Source of the DNA: Petrolisthes cinctipes
Lineage: Eukaryota > Arthropoda > Malacostraca > Decapoda > Porcellanidae
DNA length: 64,000 bases
Assembly: GCA_033782935.1 (NCBI GenBank)
Contig: JAWQEG010003716.1
Location: 1 to 64,000, forward strand
Reading direction: 5' to 3'
The notes beneath the pieces are model-generated. The model was not told the origin of the DNA, did not search any database, and saw only the letters and a list, made by a program, of their open reading frames with translations. How positions within the stretch are numbered: the first letter of the stretch is position 1; every line of letters begins with the position of its first letter. Positions 1-9,128 of this stretch are shown in pieces. The position numbers were made by a program, and so were the translations under genes.

Positions 1-30
1 CACTGCGCGGCCCTAGCCAATAATAATACC
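1..30. mobile_element. Right end of a hAT-type MITE (family A), cut by window edge
   Basis: The first 30 bases, ending in TAATAATACC, match the right terminus of the family A MITEs at 10,935-11,285 and 14,657-15,010 (CACTGCGCG, then CCTAGCCAA, then AATAATACC). The rest of the element lies left of the window, so its target duplication cannot be tested. Confidence 0.75.
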
Positions 31-189
31 TAATTTTCATATCTGCTACTGACTGAGCTAACACTTTAAATTGTTATCCCATATGGTTATAATAGAAGAG
101 AATATTAATACCAAACTAATCATAATTTTCCTGTATTTATTAGGGTTTTCCCCTACCCAAAACCCCCAATTTCCCCGGCTCTTCCCCAA

Positions 190-545
190 GATTGTAGGGA
201 TAGGAGAGGGGTTAGGGGGGACACGGGAGGAAGGGGGCGAAACTAGATTGAAAGGGGGGACACGAGAAGGAGGGGGGGGGGCGAAACTGTATTGAAAGAA
301 GGGTGGCACAGGGGAAAAGGGGGATGAAACTGGATTGAAAAGGGGGGCACATGGAAAAGAGGAAGAAACTAGATTGAAAGAGGGGGGCACGGGGAAGGAA
401 GGGAGGAGGGAGGGGATGCACGGGGAAGGGAGGGGGGGGCACGGGGAAGGGAGGGAGAGGGGCACGGGGAAGGGAGGGGGGGGCACGGGGAAGGGAGGGA
501 GAGGGGCACGGGGAAGGGAGGGGGGGCACGGGGAAGGGGGGGGGG
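190..545. repeat. G-rich polypurine minisatellite
   Basis: Imperfect tandem units of about 20-45 bp built from GGGGCAC, GGGGAAGGGAGG and GAAACTNGATTGAAAG. The plus strand carries many closely spaced G-runs and so has G-quadruplex potential. The open frames across it on both strands are repeat translations, not genes. Confidence 0.85.
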
Positions 546-815
546 TAGCGATACACGACACGAACCAAAACACACGAGGCTCCCCATTTCATAAGAGGAA
601 GGCCGAGGCGAGTTAAGGGGAGGGGAAATGCTACCCTAATGAGTTTGTAAATTAGTTTCTATAGGAGGGGGAAGGGAAATATTATAGGTGAGGGAAGGAG
701 AAGGGAATATGAGAGAGGATGAGGGAAGGAGAGGAAAGAGAAGGAAGAGATGCAGAAATAGGAAGGAAAATGAAGGGAAGGAAGGAGGGGAATTAGTCCA
801 GTAATAATAATAATA

Positions 816-876
816 ATGATAATAATAATAATTATTATTATGATTATAATAATAATGTTAGCTTCAGAACAGCTTT

Positions 877-932
<56 letters not shown>

Positions 933-981
933 GGAAATCATTGGTATGCCTATTGCGTTTGTCTAGGGGTGGAAGTACTGA

Positions 982-1034
<53 letters not shown>
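816..1034. repeat. Compound microsatellite (AAT)n, (AC)25, (GA)n
   Basis: An imperfect AAT/ATT run at about 818-854 is followed by an (AC) run at about 880-930 and a (GA) run at about 984-1,034, with short unique spacers. Confidence 0.95.
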
Positions 1035-1044
<10 letters not shown>

Positions 1045-1354
1045 AAGTGTGGAGAAGGAATTCGTAGATAGAAAGTGGGGAGGAGGAAGAAAGGAGAAAA
1101 GGGAAAGGGGAGGAGAAGAAGAGTAGCGAGAACGGAAGGGAGAGGAGAGGAAGAACAGGAAAATGGGAAGGTGGAGGAAAGGAAAGACAGGGAAATGGGA
1201 AAGAGGAGGAAAGGATGGTAGAGAGAAAGGAAGGTTGGTAAGATAATATCCTGAAAAGTAAGACAAAACCTTGAAGATAGAAGGAAGATAGAATGGGAAG
1301 CTTTCACAATGTCTCACGAGTTACATATATAAATTTTAGGTGGTAATAGCAATA

Positions 1355-1497
1355 CACGTTTGGTACACATTCGAGTGCCTTGATTTCTCCAAAGTATACC
1401 AGGAAACGGGACCACATAAATAACAAAATATAATGGTGTCCTGTTGCTTGGAATAGTCTGGAGGAATCGGTTTCTTCAGATTGATTTACTAACACCG
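1355..1497 (-). mobile_element. Palindromic MITE, family C copy 1
   Basis: An imperfect hairpin of about 143 bp flanked by TA on both sides. Read on the minus strand it begins CGGTGTTAGTAAATC and contains GATTCCTCC and its complement. It matches the copies at 1,536, 6,410 and 23,795. Together with copy 2 (opposite orientation, about 40 bp away) it forms an inverted pair. Confidence 0.65.
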
Positions 1498-1507
1498 TAT
1501 ACTATCT

Positions 1508-1532
1508 ATGTATGTATGTATGTATGTATGTA
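1508..1532. repeat. (TATG)n microsatellite
   Basis: Six tandem TATG units lie between two family C MITE copies. Confidence 0.9.
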
Positions 1533-1535
1533 GCA

Positions 1536-1735
1536 CAGTGTTGGTAAATCCGAAGCAACTGATTCCCCCAAACAAATCCAAGCAACAGGCCACCATTATT
1601 GTGTGTCCATCTGGTCGTGTTTCCAGGCGGCATACGCGTTGGCACTCCAATGTACAGTCGCGACACATAGTCCTTGAACAGACTTACTCCCCTTACCTAC
1701 ACCCTGGCCAAGAACTATGTGTCGCGACTGTACCA
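1536..1735 (+). mobile_element. Family C MITE copy 2 with nested family B MITE
   Basis: This copy begins CAGTGTTGGTAAATC and continues in the family C pattern to CACTCCAATG. It is then interrupted at a TA dinucleotide by the family B element at 1,652-1,733, after which only TACC resembles a family C end. Confidence 0.55.
1652..1733. mobile_element. 82-bp perfect-TIR MITE, family B copy 1 (Tc1/mariner-type)
   Basis: GTACAGTCGCGACACATAGT at the left end and its exact reverse complement at the right form 20-bp perfect inverted repeats around a 42-bp centre. Taking the flanking TA as target duplication, the termini are CAGTCG and CGACTG, the arrangement expected of a Tc1/mariner-type MITE. Confidence 0.8.
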
Positions 1736-1920
1736 GAAATTGGTTCACGGCACATTAACTAAATAAATAAAATAATAAGATAAATAAACAATATAATAAT
1801 CTTCGGACAAATTCACAATACAACTAATTAGTGCTTACTGTTTACTAAATAAATAAAAAAGAAATAAAAAAATAATATTCGAACAAATTCACAACACGAT
1901 TAATTAGTGCTTACTGTTTA

Positions 1921-1962
<42 letters not shown>
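1921..1962. repeat. Poly-A tract (about 41 bp)
   Basis: An uninterrupted A run follows a duplicated AT-rich unit containing AACAAATTCACAACACGATTA at shorter spacing. Related units occur near 1,805, 1,880 and 1,970, so the tract sits in a short tandem duplication. Confidence 0.9.
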
Positions 1963-1965
<3 letters not shown>

Positions 1966-2054
1966 TCGAACAAATTCACAACACGATTAATTGGTACTTA
2001 CTGTGGGTTACTTTATTGACGTGGATGGTGGCCGTAAGGGAGGAGGGGAGGACT

Positions 2055-2074
2055 GACTGACTGACTGACTGACT
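2055..2074. repeat. (GACT)n microsatellite
   Basis: Five to six tandem GACT units lie immediately left of a family B MITE terminus. Confidence 0.9.
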
Positions 2075-2080
2075 CGACAT

Positions 2081-2374
2081 GTACAGTACACACGACCTCA
2101 GGAATTCGTATACACAACTGTGACATCAAAAAAGGTTCATAACGACTAGAAAATCCTCTATATAGTATTTTCCTAACACCAAACTTTTCTAGTAATTGTA
2201 TATGGCTCCTATACTTGAATCAGTCAGTAGAACAAGGCCTATATACAGTAATTAAAGTGCAGAATACATAACACTTAAACCTAACCTAACCTAACCTAAC
2301 CTAACCTAACCTAACCTAACCTAACCTAACCTAACCTAACCTAACCTAACCTGAATTCCTGAGGCCGACTGTAC
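2081..2374. mobile_element. MITE, family B copy 2, carrying telomeric repeat
   Basis: The left end GTACAGT...CCTCAGGAATTC is mirrored at the right end by GAATTCCTGAGG...GACTGTAC. A 6-bp difference lies between the outer and inner parts of the arms. TA is present at both outer edges. The interior is AT-rich and ends in a (CCTAA)n array that abuts the right arm. Confidence 0.65.
2280..2352 (-). repeat. Interstitial telomeric repeat (CCTAA)n = (TTAGG)n
   Basis: About 14.6 perfect CCTAA units (73 bp) without interruption. TTAGG is the canonical telomere repeat of many arthropods. The array lies just inside the right inverted repeat of a MITE rather than at a chromosome end. Confidence 0.95.
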
Positions 2375-2528
2375 GTACCCACGGAGACAAATTCAATGAT
2401 TGCGTGGGGAACTTTGTTAGCTCGTCACCCCCTCCAACAATATCGCCGAGGAATCCTTAAAAATGAACTTGGAAGGAGAAAAAAAAAATGTATGTCCCCT
2501 CTGAGAAATGAAGAATGTATGTGTACCC

Positions 2529-2530
<2 letters not shown>

Positions 2531-2604
<74 letters not shown>

Positions 2605-2627
2605 CAGAGACTGTATGATGAAACCTG

Positions 2628-2664
<37 letters not shown>
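2531..2664. repeat. Two (GA)n microsatellites
   Basis: GA runs at about 2,531-2,602 and 2,634-2,664, separated by a short unique piece containing CTGTATGATGAAA. That piece recurs after the second run, so the block is locally duplicated. Confidence 0.95.
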
Positions 2665-2669
<5 letters not shown>

Positions 2670-2763
2670 ATGATGAAAACTGATGAAAAGGGAGGTAAAA
2701 GAAAACGAGTAAATAAAAGATAAAATAAAAGATAAGAGGTTAATACACTGTTGACAATTGAAC

Positions 2764-2797
<34 letters not shown>
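2764..2797. repeat. (TG)n microsatellite
   Basis: An uninterrupted TG run of about 34 bp. Confidence 0.95.
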
Positions 2798-2800
<3 letters not shown>

Positions 2801-2829
2801 CGTCGAAGGCTTCAACTTCCATATGTATC

Positions 2830-3120
2830 TCCCAATTTTTCCATTTTTCCCCTCCCCCCTCCCATAAAAATAAGCCCCTCTATATATCCCCCTTCTTTCC
2901 CTTCCCCTCCTCTCCCAAAATACAGTACAATAATATCATCCCCTTCATCCCCCCCACTCTCCCCTCCCTTCCCATGAAAATAAGTCCCCCTAATTTCTCC
3001 CTTCTTCCCCACTCCCCTCACACCATACCTTCCCGTAATAATGAGCCCCCCCACCCCCTATTTCCCCATCTTCCCCCTCCCACTCCCCCACCCCATACAT
3101 CCCCTTCCCTATACAACAGC
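2830..3120. repeat. Polypyrimidine tract
   Basis: Nearly all C and T with short AT interruptions; CCCCTCCC-like and TTCCC units recur. The long open frames here are Pro/Ser low-complexity translations and not genes. Confidence 0.85.
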
Positions 3121-3204
3121 ATTACCTTTTAAAATATGTTAATTTTTGGAGTGTATGCCAAGAACGGCTCTCATACCCCACACCAACTCAATTAAAAACT
3201 TTCC

Positions 3205-4220
3205 CGGTAGTGAGGAAGGTAAGGGAGGGAGGAAGGAAAGGGGAGAAGGAAGGAAGCTAGGAAACGAGGAAGGGGGATTATGGAGAAGGGAGGGAGGAAG
3301 GAAAGGGGAGAAGGAAGGAAGGGAGGGAGGAAATGGAAGGAAACGAGGAAGGGGGAAGGGAGGGAGGGAGGAAATGGAAGGAAAGGAGGAAGGGGGAGAA
3401 GGAAGAATGGGAGGAAAGGAGAAAGGGGGAATGAGAGGAAGTGAGGAAATGGAAGGAAAGGAGAAAGGGGGAAGATGGGAATGAATAAATGGGAGAATAA
3501 AGGAAGGAGAAAGGAAAGGAAATGGAAGGAAAGGAGGAAGGGAGTTTTGGAGGAGTGGGAGTTGGGAAAGACGGAGGGAGTAAGTGGAATAGAGCAGAAG
3601 GTGGGTGGGGAGAGAGTGGAGGACTGGAGGTAGTAAAGAGAGAAGAGGAGTGGTGTGGGGGAGGGGTGTGTGGGGGAGTAAAGAGAAAAGTAGAGGTATG
3701 TGGGGGAAGATGTGGGGTGGGGGTGGGGGAGTAAAAGAGGTGGTGGGGGGGGAGAGAAATCAGGAGAAGAGAAGAGAAGAGATATGTGGGGGAAGATGTG
3801 GGGAGGGGGGGGGGACTCTGGTGGTGAGGGAGGGAGTCAGAAGGAGAAAAGAAGGGGTATGTGAGGGATGACTCTGGTGATGGGGATGGGGAGTAAGAGA
3901 GGTGGTGGGGGGGGAGAGTCAGAAGGAGAAAAGAAGAGGTATGTGTGGGGGGACTCTGGTGGTGGGGGATGGGGAGTAAGAGAGGTGGTGGGGAAAGGGA
4001 GTCAGAAGGAGGAGACAGACAGAAAGAGCATCCAACCCAAGTGATGTAGTCAAGTGGGAAATCAAGTTGGGCTCATTTTACTGGCAGTCTGGCTGGGGGG
4101 GTGGGGGGGAGGATGAGGGAGGGAGAGAGAGAGAAGAGATATGATTGAGGAAGACAGGGAGAGAAGGATTAGGAGGAAGGGAGAAATGACGTGGGAGTGA
4201 GGTAGAGAAGGATTGTTAGA
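3205..4220. repeat. Polypurine minisatellite block
   Basis: GGAAGG/GGGAGG-rich for the first 300 bp. From about 3,560 to 4,015 it becomes a higher-order tandem of roughly 80-100 bp units containing GGTATGTG, GGACTCTGGTGGTG and GGAGTAAGAGAGGTGGTG. It has strong potential for triplex or G-quadruplex structure. Confidence 0.85.
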
Positions 4221-4346
<126 letters not shown>

Positions 4347-4725
4347 GATGAAGGATTTGAAGGATGTCTAGAAAGGAGGGAATTAATAAAGCAAGGATTG
4401 GGAGGAATGTGAGAAGAGGAAAGTGACTGAGTGAGAGAGGAAGTGAAGCAAGGATTAAATAAATAATAGCTCCACAATTTTCATCCACCAGGAGAGGACA
4501 GTCACCTTTCAGAATACGTTTCCAGGTCATGTAGGAAATTAAAAATCGTGTATAATAATCACTGACTTCTGTTTTATATCAGCCGTTTTCTCAGTGTATT
4601 TTCAGATTTTTTTTTTTTTTTTTTTGTCGTTTGCTTACCAACCTCCGTCCCCCTTTCTTCTTCCTTGTTTGTCTTAGTGCCAAATTAATATATAGTCCCT
4701 CTATGCTTGATATTGGTTTTCGTTG

Positions 4726-4753
4726 TAATAATAATAATAATAATATACCACTG

Positions 4754-4786
<33 letters not shown>

Positions 4787-4875
4787 GCTGATCGTCAAAT
4801 ACAGCAATACTGTCCACCACACCTGTCCTCCACACCTGTCCTCCACACCTGTCCACTACACCTGCTGTCCACACC
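4726..4875. repeat. (AAT)n, (CA)n and 14-bp minisatellite
   Basis: (TAA)n at about 4,726-4,744 and (CA)n at about 4,758-4,786 are followed by three to four tandem copies of CCACACCTGTCCT at about 4,815-4,865. Confidence 0.9.
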
Positions 4876-4976
4876 ACACCTTCGGATATTTCGTAATTAA
4901 GCCAACTTTACCTGAGCGGTTAACTGGGTGCTTTTTACAGATCATTAGTGACTTTCACCCAATTACCAAAGTCAAT

Positions 4977-4980
<4 letters not shown>

Positions 4981-5036
<56 letters not shown>

Positions 5037-5073
5037 GTAACTGACGACTGAGGATGGAAGAAGAGAGGACAAA

Positions 5074-5127
<54 letters not shown>
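4981..5127. repeat. (GA)n followed by (AAT)n
   Basis: (GA) run at 4,981-5,031 and (AAT) run at about 5,077-5,127, separated by unique sequence. Confidence 0.95.
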
Positions 5128-5128
<1 letters not shown>

Positions 5129-5332
5129 GAAAAAAGAAGACCAGACTGTAGAACAAATGACAATGAATAATAATAGCCATCCAAACCACCATAAAGAAAA
5201 CAACAATAACAACAGCTGTCTTATTTATTATTCAGTTTTTATTTCCATTCGTGTCATCTTAATTATTTTTGTTATTCCCTCTCTCCTCTCTTTTGACTTT
5301 CCTCCATCCCTCCTACTGTTTAATTCCTTCCT

Positions 5333-5535
5333 TCCTCCCTCTCACCATTACATTCCTCCCTCTCACCATTACATCCCTCCCTCTCACCATTACATCCCTC
5401 CCTCTCACCATTATACATTCCTCCCTCTCACCATTACATCCCTCCCTCTCACCATTACATCCCTCCCTCTCACCATTACATTCCTCCCTCTCACCATTAC
5501 ATCCCTCCCTCTCACCATTACATTCCTCCCTCTCT
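5333..5535. repeat. 20-bp minisatellite, nine copies
   Basis: Nine tandem copies of CTCCCTCTCACCATTACATC, with C/T variation near the unit end and one 2-bp insertion in the fourth copy. The open frames across it are repeat translations. Confidence 0.95.
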
Positions 5536-5566
5536 TCCTATACCATCCCCGACCTCCTCCCACCGA

Positions 5567-5600
<34 letters not shown>

Positions 5601-6409
5601 TGTGCTCAACTCCACCAAATGAGATACAGAAAGTTGAATATGAGTGAAGCTGCAAGTTGGGCCCCTCTTGTTCCTGCTCATGTAAGTTCAAAAGTCTGCA
5701 ATAAGTATGCAAATGAGGTGGACACGTAGAAAAAAAAAAATTAAAAGGCATCAACTGGAACGTCGTCGGTACAGTACAGTTTGTAAAAAAAAAAAAAAAA
5801 AAAAAATTATATGTATTAGTGTATAATTATTCGAGTGCTTCAGTTCACCCAGTTAATGCAGAATTGAGAGCCCTCTATACAACTTATCCCTAAAATATTG
5901 TGATAAATATATGAAAAACCCTGCAAATCCGCTGCCCTATATATACTTCCATACCTATAATTTATACTCTATTCGTTTTCCTATATATGCATTGTTTCAT
6001 TCCTTCCTTCATACTTTTTATCATATCCCTCTCCCTCTTATTAATACTTTCCTTCCACCCCTACTTACTTCATCCCCTTTTCCCCTCCACATTCTCTCAT
6101 CCGTATATCATTCCCTTGGCTTCTTTAACTTGTATCTATTCTAAATTTTTGCTTATATCTGTGTCATAGATATAATGGTAAAGAGATATAGTGTTGAGCA
6201 TAAACAAATCACCACGAAGGATAATCACGTTCTTATACTAATTAATTAAGGGACTCTGTATGTAGTCAGGAAATTGGAGGTTAGCGAGTCCTTCAAACAT
6301 TGCCACGAAACACCACCAGTATGGAAGGAGCTTGTTTCGTGGCATGGTCAGGAAGAATCAGAAGACTCCATTTATTATACACGAACACAGGGTCCTGAAG
6401 GGGAGAGTA

Positions 6410-6750
6410 CTGTGTTGGTAAATATGGAGCAGCTGATTCCTCTAAACTATTCCAGGGAACAGGCTATCATTGTATTTGTTCATCTGGTCCTGTTTCCTGG
6501 CATACTTTGGAGGAATCAAGGCGCTCTAATGTACAGTTGGACACATGAATGGGTGGTACAGCCCAGGTGAAAGATACTTGTCCCATATGAGTAACCAGTG
6601 TCTATTATCAGGTACTTGCTTTTTATTACCATCTTCAGTACTGACTTCTGCCCCTGATGTCTCCTATTTGGCACTAAGGAACTTGATATTGGGAGAAATT
6701 GACCATCTTTCACTTGGGCTGTACCGCCCATTCATGTGTCCAACTGTACC
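6410..6750 (+). mobile_element. Family C MITE copy 3 with nested family B MITE
   Basis: The family C sequence starts at CTGTGTTGGTAAAT. It carries GATTCCTC and TTTGGAGGAATC arms and breaks at a TA near its right end, where the family B element at 6,531-6,749 is inserted. The disruption has the same layout as in copy 2. Confidence 0.55.
6531..6749. mobile_element. 219-bp hairpin MITE, family B copy 3
   Basis: GTACAGTTGGACACATGAAT at the left end is the reverse complement of the right end, and pairing extends inward about 45 bp to GGTGAAAGAT/ATCTTTCACT. TA lies at both edges with CAGTTGG/CCAACTG termini. Confidence 0.8.
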
Positions 6751-6964
6751 AAAAGGGTTGTACAGGCATCCTCAGTTAACGACACGAACAGAGGCTGAGC
6801 CAGTGTTTGTTGATTTCTTGAACTCCTCTACCAATCATTTATCCACCTGATTATTATCTATACTCCTGTCCCTCGCCGAGTTATTAGTTTTATCTCTTCA
6901 TTAAGCTGTTTATTTATTTCATCCTAACATATGGGTCCTCAGTTTCAACCATCACCTATCATCC

Positions 6965-7190
6965 AGTCATAGATTCACCCATTCACCCAATCTTCCACTC
7001 ATCTATCCATCCATCCACCTAATCTTCCACTCATCCTTCCATTCACTCAATCATCCACTCATCCTTCCATCCACCTAATCTTCCACTCATCCTTCCATGC
7101 ACTCAACCATCCACTCATCCTTCCATCCACCTAATCTTCCACACATCTATCCATTCATTCACCTAATCTTCCATTCATCCAATCACAGCC
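6965..7190. repeat. (ATCC/CATT)-based minisatellite
   Basis: Imperfect tandem units of CATCC, CACCTAATCTTCCACT and CATCCTTCCATTCACT over about 225 bp. Confidence 0.85.
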
Positions 7191-8806
7191 CCAGACCATC
7201 AATTATCCCTGAGGTCAATTAATCCTCCCCAGTTAAGTCAGTTAAGCCCTAATGACCTCCCGGGAGACAGGTGATTACAGGACCCACTCAATAATTAGCA
7301 GATTCCCAGGCTCCTCCCCCTCTGTTTAATTGAATCTGGGATGACTGTGGTGAAGAGCGTAATCGTACTCCGGGATTAACGTAATGTGAATATAAGGGAA
7401 TAAGTCAGATTCTCTCTTGATTCTGGTTGGGTTGGGTTTGGATAGTTTAACTGGGTTGGGTAGATTAGGTTAGGCTCGTAACTGTATATACTGTAGATAT
7501 TAATAAAGATTTAGAAAGTCGTCTTTTTCATTCATGACTTAAAAGGACCCTGTTATCATGTATGAGACTTGGAGGCTTCTGATTCCTCCCGAATATGCCA
7601 CGAAACAAGCTCCTCCAATATAGATGGTGTTTCGTGGCAATATTTGAAGGACTCACTAACCTCCAATTTTCTGATTACATCACGTTGCCTCTTAACCAAC
7701 TACAACTGTAAACAAAACACAACCAATTAATTCAGTCACACCAAGCTAAAGCAACAGTGCTATACAATAATGTAAACAAGAACCAGTCCATGTGTAGAAC
7801 TAAAGCAACGATAATATCACCAACAACAACAACCACAACCACGCCCTAACCCAAACACAACCTCCCCCAATAATCGTCTCCTCAACTCCCTCCACTATTT
7901 CAGAATAATCAGATCTCCCCAAATTAGCATTCAGCGAACAGGAATCCACGCATTCTCCTCCCTCCCCTGACTGAGTCCCCTTCCCCTCTCCACCTCACCT
8001 GACCCACCACATCTTTGTTTTCATGGCGCGGGAGGAAAAACAACGATGTATTTTTCGTACCCCGGGGAGAGGACATGCCCAAGACAGAGAAAAGGGCGAG
8101 CCAGCTTCATGTTCAGTCCTCTCGTCTTTGGTTAGGGGTTTTGATTTCTGCATTTTTATCAGTTATTCTTTTGCTTCTGGGCAGAGCGTTCGTGGTTGGA
8201 GTTGGTTCACATGCATACTCACTCACCGATGTGCACACTACACGGAATTGCGGGAGGGTAAATATTGTAGACAAATTAGGGTTGATGATTCCTCCAAACT
8301 GTGGGGAGAAAAACGTATCCCAGTTCGGGTGATGTTGGAGGGATGAGTAAGCTCCATTTCCAGGTAAAACTGCCACTTTCAGCACCACGATTGTTTGGCA
8401 GTCTTGTTACTTGTAAATTTAACTTAAATTTTTATTTCAATTGTTAAAATACATCAAAATTCACATACATGATCCTTGCGGTTCATTGCAGCCATGATGA
8501 AAGTACTTTTTGTTCATTTATTTTGCTCACGACAATAGGAACATTCATTGATGTTATTACAGTAGCGGATTAATTGATAAGGATGTCTTTGGTCTTGGTT
8601 CATGTATTCTTACGTACTGTATCACATGCTGCAGTGTTCAGAATAACTTCAAGAATATAAATATACTTTGATACGAAAAGAGGGGATAAACACTCCCAAT
8701 GATTTTTTTTTTATTTCTTTAATTATAAAGTTAATACACAATCCAATAAAGGCAAGTACCATTTTTGTATACAATAATACTAAAGCCCTAGCCAGGTATA
8801 GTTACA

Positions 8807-8812
8807 TTTATT
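8807..8812 (-). terminator. Candidate LYRM2 polyadenylation signal
   Basis: TTTATT on the plus strand reads AATAAA on the minus strand, about 320 bases beyond the LYRM2 stop codon. Another candidate lies at about 8,710. The choice between them is a guess. Confidence 0.3.
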
Positions 8813-9128
8813 AGGACATCCCACGGGTAACAGATCTTAGGTCAGACAGCTGTAATCCATTCTGTCTTGCTATAATAATTTTGTTTTCTGGTGCAAAATA
8901 CTGACACGCGAGGATATTTCAATAGAATAATACATGAACTGGAGTCTACAGTGTACTGTACATAGTTCTCCCCATTTGGTTATACACTATTAGAAAATCA
9001 TCAATATGTACGTACACCAGTATCCTGTATTGGACCATTATAATGAAAACTGCCTGTACAATAATTCATAAATACATCTTATTTTTACCAGCATAATACA
9101 CGTCATATAAGATATGTATGAATAACTA

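Larger units (their letters stand above)
6258..7685. repeat. Inverted pair of about 140-bp repeats (family E)
   Basis: The block at about 6,258-6,397 (GAAATTGGAGGTTAG, GCCACGAAACACCA, GAGCTTGTTTCGTGGC, CAGGGTCCT) recurs in reverse complement at about 7,542-7,685 with scattered mismatches. Each arm also contains a small hairpin of GCCACGAAACA and its complement. The pair is either two MITE insertions in opposite orientation or the ends of a 1.4-kb fold-back element. Two other MITEs lie between the arms. Confidence 0.6.

Noticed and set aside
5333..5535. CRISPR-like regularly spaced 20-bp repeat
   Set aside because: Units are contiguous with no variable spacers, and the context is eukaryotic; it is a minisatellite.
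8015..8388. Overlapping open frames around 8,015-8,388
   Set aside because: Open on both strands, no recognisable domain and no convincing splice sites; they may be chance frames in a GC-richer patch.
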